Shown piece by piece: positions 53,895 to 62,758 of a DNA stretch of 64,000 nt. Both the position numbers and the translations under genes were made by a program. Origin of the DNA: an uncultured Campylobacter sp. (GTDB lineage Bacteria; Campylobacterota; Campylobacteria; Campylobacterales; Campylobacteraceae); contig NZ_CAUQKJ010000003.1 of assembly GCF_963518785.1 (NCBI RefSeq), positions 211,898-275,897 of the forward strand, in the 5' to 3' direction. Numbering within the stretch: position 1 is the first letter of the stretch; each line of letters opens with the position of its first letter. The notes beneath the pieces were generated by a model that did not search any database, was not told the origin of the DNA, and saw only the letters and a program-made list of their open reading frames with translations.

Positions 53895-54890
53895 TCTCTC
53901 AGCTACTCTATGATTGCCTTGCCAATAACCGCAGAATTCGTTTGAAATTCCGCTGTCTAAGCACTTTTTTAAAATATCTCTAAAGATAAAGCCATTATTA
54001 AATCGCCTTGTATCCTCTCGGTAAGCTATCTCATCGGCATAATTGGATAGATATAGCGTGCCTAGCTTATGGCATTGTCCGTATTGAAGCCTGCGAAACC
54101 TTGAGTTGTAGCTTTCGCTTTGATTGTTGTTTTCTCCGTTTGCACCGCAATACTCTATAGCATGATTAACCACTCTGTGGTTGTAATGAGCGATAAAATT
54201 TGAATATCCCATATTCTCATCGGTATGAACTTCGCTGCCTCTTACGATAAATCTATGAGCTATACGACTTAATTCTACCGGATTCTCGCTTCTTAAAATA
54301 AAGGTTCTCGTTCGATTTGCGCCGATGCCGAATTGATCTCTTTGCCTAAGCGATATAACTACTCTTTTATTGGGCTTGTATGCTTTTCTACGATCTATTC
54401 TCTTTTCTAATCTATTTCTAGGGCGGATATAGCCGTTAACATATACGCCGTCCATTTCGACTACGCCTTGAAACGGGCGCAAGCTATCATAGTCCATTAA
54501 GCTTTCGCGAATTTTATGAAGCAATACCCAAGCGGTTTTGTATTGAACGTCTAAGTCACGAGAGAGTTGTAATGCCGAAATTCCTTTAGCGGCATTAGCG
54601 AATATCGCAATGGCGGTAAGTATAGTCTGAAGCGGTAGCTTATGCCCATGAAAAATCGTGCCGCTAGTAACGCTAAAGAAGCTTGCGCACTCCTTACATT
54701 TAAACTGCTTTCGAGAGGCTATGAAGTAAATTTTGCCGCTACTGCCGCAGCAAGGACACACCGGGTTGCCTTTGGTTTCAAACCAACGAACTTGTTTAAA
54801 AGCTGTAATAGCTTGGAAGTCATTCATTCTGGCAATTTTAATAAGAGATAGCTTGCGAGCTTCAGCCGATAGTAAAAAGTGCTATGCCAT
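53883..54890 (-). pseudogene. IS1595-family (ISXO2-like) transposase with amber codon 3
   Basis: A strong AGGAGG (54895-54900) precedes ATG 54890, which reads Met-Ala-TAG, then HFLLSAEARKLSLIKIARMN in frame. Relatives start M-A-Q-H-F-L-L-S, so CAG has become TAG. Without the stop it would be 335 residues. Downstream, a frame from ATG 54827 (314 residues) keeps the zinc ribbon (CPCCG...FKCKEC), MDGVYVNGY, VHTDENMGY and NNNQSESYNSRFRR of the DDE-type core. The protein may be lost or made weakly by re-initiation. Confidence 0.85.
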
Positions 54891-54920
54891 ATCTACCTCC
54901 TATATTTTTATATAGTTATT

Positions 54921-54936
54921 ATACATATATATGTAT
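54921..54936 (+). promoter_or_regulatory. Perfect 16-bp palindrome between transposase and HTH gene
   Basis: ATACATATATATGTAT. A second palindrome, TACAT-AATA-ATGTA, lies at 54956-54969. Both sit between the divergent transposase and HTH genes and could be operators for the HTH protein. Confidence 0.4.
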
Positions 54937-54951
54937 TAAACTTATCTTAAT

Positions 54952-54964
54952 TTACTACATAATA
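54952..54964 (+). repeat. Internal copy of the island end motif
   Basis: TTACTACATAATA, 12 of 13 identical to the island's right-end core TTGCTACATAATA and in the same orientation. Possible right end of the IS. Confidence 0.5.
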
Positions 54965-55047
54965 ATGTAATAAATTTCTAGCTATATATATTTTTTAAGA
55001 AACATTAGCTATACTTACGTTATAGAATAAATTTTGAAGGCATAAAA

Positions 55048-55278
55048 ATGAAGTTGGCTCATGTTTTATATAAAATTCACAAACTCATAGAAGCAAAAGA
55101 GATAAAAAATATCACTAAAAGAGAGATGGCAAGTAGGCTAGGAGTATCTGAGCGAACCTATATAGAGTGGCTTAGAGAGACTAATGAACCTATCGCTATG
55201 AAAGCGGTGCTTGATATGTTGTCACAACTAAAAGATGATGATATATTACAGATTATTAGAGAGTGGGAAGATAGCTAG
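55048..55278 (+). CDS. Small HTH regulator of the restriction-modification cluster
   Basis: 76 residues with an XRE-like helix-turn-helix (ITKREMASRLGVSERTYIEW, about 26-45). It lies 8 bp before the first methyltransferase gene, the position of control proteins in R-M systems. A -10 box TATACT at 55010-55015 and GAAGG at 55036-55040 serve it. It probably times methylase versus nuclease expression; not a classical C protein by sequence. Confidence 0.7.
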   Translation: MKLAHVLYKIHKLIEAKEIKNITKREMASRLGVSERTYIEWLRETNEPIAMKAVLDMLSQLKDDDILQIIREWEDS

Positions 55279-55286
55279 AAAGTAAA

Positions 55287-56453
55287 ATGAAAAAAAGAAC
55301 TTTTATAGACTTATTTGCCGGTGCCGGCGGAATGGCAGAGGGTTTTTATCAAGAGGGTTATACTGCTCTTACTCATATAGAATTTGATAAATATGCTTGC
55401 TTAACGCTGCAAGAAAGAATGAGGCACTATGGATATTCCCAAAATGAAATTAATAAAGTAAAGCCTACTGATATAACAAACGAAAATATTATAGAAATTA
55501 TAGGAGATAATATTGGTAAAACTAACGATGTCGATATAATTATAGGTGGTCCGCCTTGTCAATCTTTTTCATCACAAGGTAAAGCAAGAGACCCATTTGG
55601 TATGAAAAAAGACCCTAGAAATTATTTATATGAAAATTATTTAAAGATACTAAATTACTTTAAACCAAAATTTTTTGTATTTGAAAATGTTAGCGGCATA
55701 CTATCTACGACAATCAGAGGTAATTCCATAATAAAAAATATTTTTAATGGTATGAAAGAAAACTACGATATTGTTGAAGACAAAAATATTATTTTATTAA
55801 ATGCAGTTGATTTTGGAGTTCCGCAAGATAGAAAAAGGGTTGTTATTATAGGTGCAAGAAAAGATTTAAACATTAATCCTAAAAATATTTATGATGAACT
55901 TAAAAAGATTACAAAAAAAATAAATAAAACAACCGTGAGAGACGCTATATCTGATTTACCAAAATTAAAGCCATCGGAGGGAAAGGAAACCATTGATTTT
56001 AATTCGGTCAAAAAGTCAAAATATTTAGAGTGGGTTAGACCAAATAATTATAAACTTTTGCACGGACATATTGCTAGAAGCAATAACGAGCTGGATAGAA
56101 AAAGATACCGTCTTATGGCAAAAAATAAATGGACTTTGTCAGATTTATATGAGAATGAGCCAAGTTTAATACATTCAAAAAAAAGGCTATTTAACAATAG
56201 CTACTGTGTTCAAGATTATGATACTCCGTCAAAAACAATCATTGCACATTTGCATAAAGACGGTAATCAGTTTATACACCCAGACTACACACAAGAGAGA
56301 AGTCTTACGCCAAGAGAAGCCGCAAGACTACAAAGTTTCCCTGATGATTTTATTTTTCCTTGTTCAATAACACAGCAATTCAAACAAATAGGCAATGCCG
56401 TTCCGCCATTGATGTCTAAATATATAGCTATGGTTTTAAAAAAATATTTATAA
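55287..56453 (+). CDS. DNA (cytosine-5) methyltransferase 1 of a LlaJI-like system
   Basis: 388 residues. m5C motifs in order: I (FIDLFAGAGGMAEGF), IV with the catalytic Cys91 (IIGGPPCQSFSS), VI (FVFENVSGIL), VIII (VPQDRKRVVIIGAR), IX-X (LTPREAARLQSFPDDF; QIGNAVPPLMSKYIA). It methylates cytosine in one strand of the target. Two m5C enzymes side by side suggest an asymmetric site, as with LlaJI. AT-rich codon use differs sharply from the chromosome. Confidence 0.92.
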   Translation: MKKRTFIDLFAGAGGMAEGFYQEGYTALTHIEFDKYACLTLQERMRHYGYSQNEINKVKPTDITNENIIEIIGDNIGKTNDVDIIIGGPPCQSFSSQGKARDPFGMKKDPRNYLYENYLKILNYFKPKFFVFENVSGILSTTIRGNSIIKNIFNGMKENYDIVEDKNIILLNAVDFGVPQDRKRVVIIGARKDLNINPKNIYDELKKITKKINKTTVRDAISDLPKLKPSEGKETIDFNSVKKSKYLEWVRPNNYKLLHGHIARSNNELDRKRYRLMAKNKWTLSDLYENEPSLIHSKKRLFNNSYCVQDYDTPSKTIIAHLHKDGNQFIHPDYTQERSLTPREAARLQSFPDDFIFPCSITQQFKQIGNAVPPLMSKYIAMVLKKYL

Positions 56454-56463
56454 TGGTGTAAAA

Positions 56464-57933
56464 ATGTTTTTTAAAAATATTGCAAACTTAAATACAGCCC
56501 AAGAAAAAAAATATTTTTTGGAAAATATTGATTTGATTAATCGCTTGATAGAAAAAACAAAGGAGTTGTATAGTTTAAATACCACAGAGCTAAAAAGTAA
56601 CGACATATACGAACAATTAAAGTATGTAGGAATTATTAATAAAGAATACGAAATTAATATTTTAAAAAAAATATTAAAAAAAGACTATGATAGATTGATA
56701 ACAAATTTTTCCATATATACTAGCAATAAAAACTTTTTTATAGAAACCATTGATAAATTTTCAAATGAATATAGAAAATCTATACAAGCAAAAAAAACAA
56801 GCAAATCGCCTACAATTATTGATTTGTTTTGCGGTGCAGGTGGTTTTAGTTATGGTTTTAGTAAAATGGGCTACAATATATTGTTAGCAAACGATATTGA
56901 TAAAGATGCTTTAAGAACTTATAGTTTTAATCACCCTGAAATCAATTCATCTCGTATAATTAACGATGATGTAAAATTAATATCTCAAAATATACATAAA
57001 TATGTAAATTCACAAGTTGATATGATTATAGGTGGTCCGCCTTGTCAATCTTTTAGCAGTGCTAATCAGCAACGAGTTATAGATGACCCTAGAAATGTTT
57101 TGTATAAATATTTTGTAAAATTTGTAAATGATTTAAAGCCTAAATTTATAATAATGGAAAATGTAAGAGGTATGCTAAAAGTAGCAAATCAAGTAGTGGA
57201 GGATTTTGATAAAATAGGCTACACAGCTAAGTATAGGTTATATGATGCGACTAATTTTTCCGTTCCACAAAAAAGAATTAGGCTAATTTATATTGGTATA
57301 AATAAGGAATATTCAAAAAAACATAATTTAGATGTAGATAAAATTATGAGCGATATTGAAAATGAAACAAAAAAAAATAAAAAATTTATTCTAAAAGATG
57401 CCCTAGACAATATTGAAAATTTAGTTTGCCCAAGCAAACAAAACCAAACGGAAAACGATGACGAATCGGGTTCAAAAATTTCTATCAATAAATATAAAAA
57501 TAATGAGTATTTAAATTTGATAAATAATAATAATATCTATTCACTTACATACAACCATAAGGTTCGATTTCAAAATGAAACAAACTTAAAGATATATTCA
57601 TTATTAAAGCAGGGGGAGGATTCCACAACCGCAACAATAAAAGATATTATGCCTTATTCTCATAGAAATCACATATTTAAGGATAAATATTTTAAGCTAG
57701 TAGAAAATGAACCTAGCAGAACAATTACAGCACATTTAAAAATGGATTGTCACTCGCATATTCACCCAACTCAAATTAGAGCCATTACCCCAAGAGAGGC
57801 TGCAAGAATTCAAAGTTTTCCCGATAACTATCTATTTTTTGGACCTTACCTAAAAACTTATATGCAAATAGGCAATGCCGTTCCGCCATTGATGTCAAAT
57901 GTATTTGCAAAGGTATTTAAAAAATATTTATAG
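56464..57933 (+). CDS. DNA (cytosine-5) methyltransferase 2 of a LlaJI-like system
   Basis: 489 residues. It has an extra N-terminal helical domain of about 115 residues, then motif I (IIDLFCGAGGFSYGFSKMG), the catalytic PCQ at Cys194 (MIIGGPPCQSFSSANQ), FIIMENVRGML and the C-terminal ITPREAARIQSFPDNY and QIGNAVPPLMS. Diverged from the first methyltransferase, consistent with modifying the other strand of an asymmetric site. 10 bp gap from methyltransferase 1. Confidence 0.92.
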   Translation: MFFKNIANLNTAQEKKYFLENIDLINRLIEKTKELYSLNTTELKSNDIYEQLKYVGIINKEYEINILKKILKKDYDRLITNFSIYTSNKNFFIETIDKFSNEYRKSIQAKKTSKSPTIIDLFCGAGGFSYGFSKMGYNILLANDIDKDALRTYSFNHPEINSSRIINDDVKLISQNIHKYVNSQVDMIIGGPPCQSFSSANQQRVIDDPRNVLYKYFVKFVNDLKPKFIIMENVRGMLKVANQVVEDFDKIGYTAKYRLYDATNFSVPQKRIRLIYIGINKEYSKKHNLDVDKIMSDIENETKKNKKFILKDALDNIENLVCPSKQNQTENDDESGSKISINKYKNNEYLNLINNNNIYSLTYNHKVRFQNETNLKIYSLLKQGEDSTTATIKDIMPYSHRNHIFKDKYFKLVENEPSRTITAHLKMDCHSHIHPTQIRAITPREAARIQSFPDNYLFFGPYLKTYMQIGNAVPPLMSNVFAKVFKKYL

Positions 57934-57950
57934 CAAAATAAGTGTCTTTT

Positions 57951-57959
57951 TGCTACAAT
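57951..57959 (+). promoter_or_regulatory. Extended -10 promoter for the restriction genes
   Basis: TGCTACAAT, an extended -10 box, lies 30 bases before ATG 57989. It would let the 208-residue protein and nuclease genes be expressed apart from the methyltransferases. Confidence 0.4.
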
Positions 57960-57988
57960 ACATAAAAAATACACTTATTGGTTAACTT

Positions 57989-58615
57989 ATGAATACGCAC
58001 TTTATTATGGCAACAAGGCAATTAACTGGATATTCAGGTAATGATTTATATATAAATCTTACCTCCATAAATGAAATTACCGAACTATTTAATAAAATAT
58101 GCAACTCCAGTTCCTTTAGTGTTAATAACAAAGAGACAACATATAATAGTGAAACAGAAAGTGCATATTTTCGAATATTTGACCCAATTTTAAATAAGTA
58201 TTTCGAGGTTCACATAAAAGACAATAGACACAGAGATGGACTATGGTTTAGACTAACCAAATATATTCAGTATCAAAAAATAATTCCAGGACAATTCTTG
58301 GTATTAAACATAACTATTAATGAACATAATGCAAAAATATCAATATATGGTTTGGAGCTTTATAGATATATTATGCAAAAGTGCGACAATTATTATATTT
58401 TGATGTCAGATATAGACACTGGGGAAAGCTACAACACAATAGCTGGAAACTACCTAAAAAATTTTAATATACTAAGAACAGATACAATCATAAAAAGGCG
58501 GCACGGCTCTTTTTTTGCTTATAATACCGACCGCTATTCAAAAAAATACATTGGTGTTCCATATAACACTAATTTAGAATGCGATGAATTTAACGAGATT
58601 GGAGATATAGTATGA
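57989..58615 (+). CDS. Unknown R-M protein, possibly a detached recognition domain
   Basis: 208 residues, no helix-turn-helix and no catalytic motif. The stretch RDGLWFRLTKYIQYQKIIPG followed by QFLVLNITINEHNAKISIYG looks beta-rich. In known LlaJI-type GTPase subunits the N-terminus is a B3-like DNA-binding domain. Here the GTPase has only a short N-terminus and this gene precedes it with an ATGA overlap. I infer it may supply site recognition; sequence alone does not prove it. Confidence 0.55.
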   Translation: MNTHFIMATRQLTGYSGNDLYINLTSINEITELFNKICNSSSFSVNNKETTYNSETESAYFRIFDPILNKYFEVHIKDNRHRDGLWFRLTKYIQYQKIIPGQFLVLNITINEHNAKISIYGLELYRYIMQKCDNYYILMSDIDTGESYNTIAGNYLKNFNILRTDTIIKRRHGSFFAYNTDRYSKKYIGVPYNTNLECDEFNEIGDIV

Positions 58616-59838
58616 ATACTTGGATTTGCTCATTAAAAGATGACATAGAAATTAAAGATATGGAAAACTATGAAACCGTTTTGATAGATGATGTTATTTT
58701 TAGCTATACGCAAACTGCTGAAAGCGGAGAGTTTTTTATTATAAAAAAACTTATAAAGAAAGAAAATGGACAATTAGAAAATATTGACATAGAACCGATA
58801 AAAATAGATTTACCATACAGTATTATGTATCGCTGTAAAAGTGGAAAATTTTTATACAAACTACAAGAAAAAGAGATTGATTTTTTACTATATGAAAGTG
58901 GTCACGAAAAAGACAGCAATGATGAAATAGAAATTGATGAAAATTCAAGAGAAAAAGGCGGAGAAAATATAATTTTTTATGGTGTGCCAGGTAGTGGAAA
59001 AAGTTATACTATAAAAACAAAGTATCCAAACAATGAGTATAAATTTGAAAAATTAGTATTCCACCCTGACTACTCATATAGCGACTTTGTAGGACAAATA
59101 ATGCCTATTTTAAAAGATGATGGTGTTAGTTATGATTTTGTGCCTGGACCTTTTACAAATGTTCTAAAAAATGTATACAATGACCCAAGTGGTAAATATA
59201 TTTTAGTGATTGATGAGATAAATCGTGGCAATGCACCTGCGATATTTGGTGAAGTTTTCCAATTGCTTGATAGAGATAATGACGGTAATAGCGACTATGA
59301 TATAAATAATGCCGATATAGCAAAGATAGTTTATGGCAAAAATAACGCAGATAAGCCCATAAAAATTCCGTCAAATTTATGGATAGTTGCTACGATGAAT
59401 ACAAGCGACCAAAATGTATTTACACTAGATACAGCATTTCAAAGACGATTTTCAATGCAGTTAATTGAAAATAAATTTGATAGCTCGCACAGCTATAAAG
59501 ATAATAAAATTTTAGATACCGATGTGTCTTGGCAAACCTTTTGCGAAGCTATAAATGAAGCGATTACCGAAAATAGTGGCGAAGTAAGTTCTATGGAAGA
59601 TAAACGACTAGGTGTATATTTTATAACCGAAAATGAACTGAAAGACAAAAAACTATTTGCTTATAAGGTCTTAAAATACCTTTGGGACGATGTTTTTAAA
59701 TTTGATAAAAGCGCATTTAATGGCAGTTTTAAAACACTAGAAGCAATAATCGCTCATTTTATAGATGATAAAAATAGCGGCAGTGCTCAATTTGATATTT
59801 TTAGCGATAAAGTTAAAACAGAACTATTGAAAAAATGA
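58612..59838 (+). CDS. McrB-like GTPase subunit of a LlaJI-like restriction enzyme
   Basis: 408 residues. Walker A is GVPGSGKSYTIK (124-135), Walker B YILVIDEINRGNAPAIFGEV (196-215), and the McrB-type nucleotide signature TMNTSDQ (261-267) is followed by DTAFQRRF. HPDYSYSDFVGQIMP after Walker A is typical of McrB/R1.LlaJI. Such subunits use GTP hydrolysis to move along DNA and drive the nuclease subunit. The stop overlaps the nuclease gene (ATGA). Confidence 0.9.
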   Translation: MNTWICSLKDDIEIKDMENYETVLIDDVIFSYTQTAESGEFFIIKKLIKKENGQLENIDIEPIKIDLPYSIMYRCKSGKFLYKLQEKEIDFLLYESGHEKDSNDEIEIDENSREKGGENIIFYGVPGSGKSYTIKTKYPNNEYKFEKLVFHPDYSYSDFVGQIMPILKDDGVSYDFVPGPFTNVLKNVYNDPSGKYILVIDEINRGNAPAIFGEVFQLLDRDNDGNSDYDINNADIAKIVYGKNNADKPIKIPSNLWIVATMNTSDQNVFTLDTAFQRRFSMQLIENKFDSSHSYKDNKILDTDVSWQTFCEAINEAITENSGEVSSMEDKRLGVYFITENELKDKKLFAYKVLKYLWDDVFKFDKSAFNGSFKTLEAIIAHFIDDKNSGSAQFDIFSDKVKTELLKK

Positions 59839-61055
59839 TAAATTTAAAAGAGTATTGCTTTTTAGATAATGCTACAAATGATGATTTTGTAGGTATTAGA
59901 AGCAAAGATGACAATCTACAAATTTGCTTTCCACTAGGCTTTGGTTTAAATATTGATGATAAAGGTATAAGAGCAGACACAAGAAAAATGATGTCTATTT
60001 TTATGTGGCTTAATAACGCTTCTGCTAAGTCGCATTATATTAAGAACAGTAATATTCAAATAGAACAAACTTTTCCACTTATCGCCTATAAAAATATTAT
60101 AGAGTATTTTCTCGCTCACGGCTATTATACAGAGCGAGAAAGTATCTATCAAACCGCTACAAAAGGTAAGATAAATTTTGCTAAAACAATCAAGAAAAAT
60201 CGCCCTATCGTTCAAAAAAATGGCTCGTTAGTTTATACGCAGTTTCAAACTAGGAAAAATCAAATCAATGAAAACGAACTAATCACAGCTATAAATAAAT
60301 ACTGCACCTATGAAGCTTTTAATAAATTTGGCTTTGCTTACAACTCATTTATGCCACAAAAACAAAACCTGCCAGCAAGCAAAAATCACTGCCTTTATAT
60401 TTTACAAAACAAACTAAGCAGCACATTTGATGATAAAAAGCGACTGCTTTTTAGCTCTATGATAAATATGCTATCAAATAAAGATAAAGACCTAAAAGAA
60501 AATGAGTTTAAATTTGGTACTACTAAATTTTATGCGATTTGGGAAAAGATGATAGATAGGGCATTTGGAATTGCCGATAAGAATAGATACTTTCCAAAAA
60601 CGCAGTGGGAACTAAGATATACAAAAGATAAAGATAATAGCTCATTACAGCCAGATACCATTATGATTTATGACGATAAAATTTATATTTTAGATGCAAA
60701 ATACTATAAATATGGTGTTAATTTAAAAGGGCTACCACAAAGCAGTGATATAACAAAGCAAGTAGCTTATGGCGAATATACAGCCCATATCATAAAGAGC
60801 GAAAACAGTTATGATGAAAGCAATATTTACAATGCTTTTTTGATGCCTTATAATAAAAACAACAATAAATTTAGCATTGCAATAAATGGTAAATTTGAGA
60901 ATATCGGCAAAGCTACAATGGAATGGAAAAATGGCACAAATTATTTCATAGTGCAAGGAATTTTAGTAGATACTAGATTTTTGATTTTTAACTATGACAA
61001 GATGAGCAACGAGAATAAAAAATTGCTAGTTGAAGCTATACAAAATACAATTTAG
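59835..61055 (+). CDS. LlaJI-family restriction endonuclease subunit
   Basis: 406 residues. The C-terminal nuclease core reads LQPDTIMIYDDKIYILDAKYYKYG-type PD-(D/E)xK: Asp in LQPDTIM, then DAK in YILDAKYY (about 275-293). The N-terminus (VGIRSKDDNLQICFPLGFGL) also fits the RE_LlaJI family. Works with the McrB-like GTPase to cut unmodified DNA. Last gene of the module, ending seven bases before the right inverted repeat. Confidence 0.88.
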   Translation: MINLKEYCFLDNATNDDFVGIRSKDDNLQICFPLGFGLNIDDKGIRADTRKMMSIFMWLNNASAKSHYIKNSNIQIEQTFPLIAYKNIIEYFLAHGYYTERESIYQTATKGKINFAKTIKKNRPIVQKNGSLVYTQFQTRKNQINENELITAINKYCTYEAFNKFGFAYNSFMPQKQNLPASKNHCLYILQNKLSSTFDDKKRLLFSSMINMLSNKDKDLKENEFKFGTTKFYAIWEKMIDRAFGIADKNRYFPKTQWELRYTKDKDNSSLQPDTIMIYDDKIYILDAKYYKYGVNLKGLPQSSDITKQVAYGEYTAHIIKSENSYDESNIYNAFLMPYNKNNNKFSIAINGKFENIGKATMEWKNGTNYFIVQGILVDTRFLIFNYDKMSNENKKLLVEAIQNTI

Positions 61056-61061
61056 GTGCGT

Positions 61062-61084
61062 TTGCTACATAATATCGGAAATTT
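61062..61084 (-). repeat. Right end of the island: 23-bp imperfect inverted repeat
   Basis: Complement of 53363-53385 with two mismatches; inner core TTGCTACATAATA at 61062-61074. The composition returns to host type just beyond it. Confidence 0.7.
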
Positions 61085-61119
61085 GGACTATCGTGCTACC
61101 GCAAAATTTTAAAAAAGGC

Positions 61120-61125
61120 TATAAT
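61120..61125 (+). promoter_or_regulatory. -10 box of the yqhD-like gene
   Basis: TATAAT at 61120-61125; AAGGAG at 61143-61148; ATG at 61154. Confidence 0.55.
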
Positions 61126-61153
61126 TTAGCCAACTTTATTCAAAGGAGAAAAG

Positions 61154-62299
61154 ATGAGAGATTTTAGTTTTTGCAACCCCGTGAGGATAGAATTTGGCAA
61201 GGGTAAGGAGGAGCAGATCGGGCAGTATATGAAGGAAGCGGGCGCGAAAAAAGCTCTCGTACTATACGGCAGCGAGCGCGTGCGAAAGAGTGGTCTGATG
61301 GGCGTCGTGGAGAGCAGCTTAAAGGCAAGCGGTATAGAATTTACGCAGCTTGGCGGCATAAAATCAAATCCCGTGTTAAGCAAGGTAAACGAAGCGATCA
61401 AGCTCGCTAAAGAATTTGGCGCTGATAGCGTACTTGCTGTGGGCGGCGGAAGCGTGCTGGACTCGGCGAAAGCCGTAGCCGCGGGCGCTTGCTACGAGGG
61501 CGACGTGTGGGATTTTTTCACCGGCAAAAGCCCGAGCGTCGCGCTTAAAATTTTTGATATCATCACCCTCGCCGCGACGGGCTCAGAGATGAACTACGGC
61601 GGAGTGGTGACCAAGGAGCAGACCAGGCAAAAATACCCGATCAGCGCGCCGTGTCTATACCCGAAAGTCTCGGTCATAAACCCGCAGCTGCAAGCAACCG
61701 TCAGCCGCGAGTATCTCGTATATAGCGCGAGCGACATCATCGCGCACAGCATTGAGGGGTATTTTACCGCTAGCGTCCACCCGGACATCGTTCGAGCCTA
61801 TATCGAAGCCAACATCAAAACCGTCATCCGCACGACTGAAATCCTGCTCGCAGATCAGAGCGATTACGATGCGCGCGCCGAGTTTGCGTGGGCCGCGACG
61901 ATGGCGCTAAACGGGCTAACCTACGTGGGCGTGGGCGATTTCGGCTATCCGAACCATATGATCGAGCATGCGATGAGCGCGGTCGTGGACTGCGCGCACG
62001 GAGCCGGTCTTAGCGTGGTAATGCCTGCGTGGATGAGGTGGTATAAGGATAGGAATTTAAGCGCGTTTGAACGTTTCGCGCGTGAAATTTTCGGCCTTAA
62101 AAGCGCGGATGAAGGCACCCTGGCGCTTAAGGCGTGGTTTGATAAGATCGGCACGCCGACTAGCTTGGCACAGCTCGGTATCGAAGGCAAGGTGCTGGAC
62201 GAGGTCATAGACGTAGCCGCGACAAACGCCAAAGCGTGGAATATGTCGGAGCTCTACAGCCGCGAAAATATCGCTAAAATTTTAGATTTTGCAAAATAA
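61154..62299 (+). CDS. yqhD: Iron-containing alcohol dehydrogenase, YqhD/BdhA type
   Basis: 381 residues. N-terminal FCNPVRIEFGKGKEEQIGQY; the NAD(P) site VLAVGGGSVLDSAKAVAAG (about 96-114); and the metal site with HSIEGYF, HMIEHAMSA and DCAHGAGLSVVMPAWMRW. The YqhD branch uses NADPH to reduce aldehydes and helps detoxify them. A YqhC-like regulator remnant lies beyond the island on the other side, so regulation may have been lost. Confidence 0.92.
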   Translation: MRDFSFCNPVRIEFGKGKEEQIGQYMKEAGAKKALVLYGSERVRKSGLMGVVESSLKASGIEFTQLGGIKSNPVLSKVNEAIKLAKEFGADSVLAVGGGSVLDSAKAVAAGACYEGDVWDFFTGKSPSVALKIFDIITLAATGSEMNYGGVVTKEQTRQKYPISAPCLYPKVSVINPQLQATVSREYLVYSASDIIAHSIEGYFTASVHPDIVRAYIEANIKTVIRTTEILLADQSDYDARAEFAWAATMALNGLTYVGVGDFGYPNHMIEHAMSAVVDCAHGAGLSVVMPAWMRWYKDRNLSAFERFAREIFGLKSADEGTLALKAWFDKIGTPTSLAQLGIEGKVLDEVIDVAATNAKAWNMSELYSRENIAKILDFAK

Positions 62300-62758
62300 G
62301 CCGCGAGTCCATAGATAAAATTTAAACCGAAGGGGTGAGCGATCGCCCTTTTCCGAAAAGGCAGGCGGCAGTGTGGGTGCGCTAGAGATTGATATTTCTA
62401 AAAAACAAGCGGCAGCGCAGATAGCGAGATGATCGTCTTGTATCCCTTAAAAGTCCGCGAGGCTCGCTGTGAGAGGGTGGCGGCGACGAGCGGTGCGCCT
62501 AAATTTAAAGCTCAGACGACTGCGGATCGAGCGTGAAATTTAGCTATGTTTGGAAGAGTAAATTTTGCCACATAATACTTGTACCGAATTTGATACGCAA
62601 ATCTTGCAATAAATTTTACTCCGGCGCGAAGTTTTATCGCGTTTAATGGCTTTGCTTAAACGCTCTTATCTCGCGCTATCTAAAAATTCGCTCGTTAAAT
62701 TTGAATCTCGGCTTTATATTTGTGATTGCGAAATTTGCTTTTGCGTGCCGCTGCGTAT
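62300..62758. other. Gene-free stretch
   Basis: No credible gene. At 62565-62577 it contains TTGCCACATAATA, one base different from the island end core. RAATTY is moderately dense. Confidence 0.35.

Larger units (their letters stand above)
53373..54964 (-). mobile_element. IS1595-type insertion sequence with possible passenger gene
   Basis: Candidate element bounded by TATTATGTAGCAA (53373-53385) and its near-complement TTACTACATAATA (54952-54964; 12 of 13). It holds the transposase and a 142-residue ORF. No 8-bp target duplication is evident, so the ends are provisional. Members of the IS1595 family are known to carry passenger genes. Confidence 0.45.

Noticed and set aside
55048..61055. 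Avoidance of GACGC in the host as proof of site specificity
   Set aside because: GACGC is plainly common in the window; with protective methylation no avoidance is expected, so the count is uninformative and the site here is unknown.
53363..61084. 8-bp target duplication flanking the island
   Set aside because: I compared the bases outside both repeat copies in several registers and found no direct repeat.
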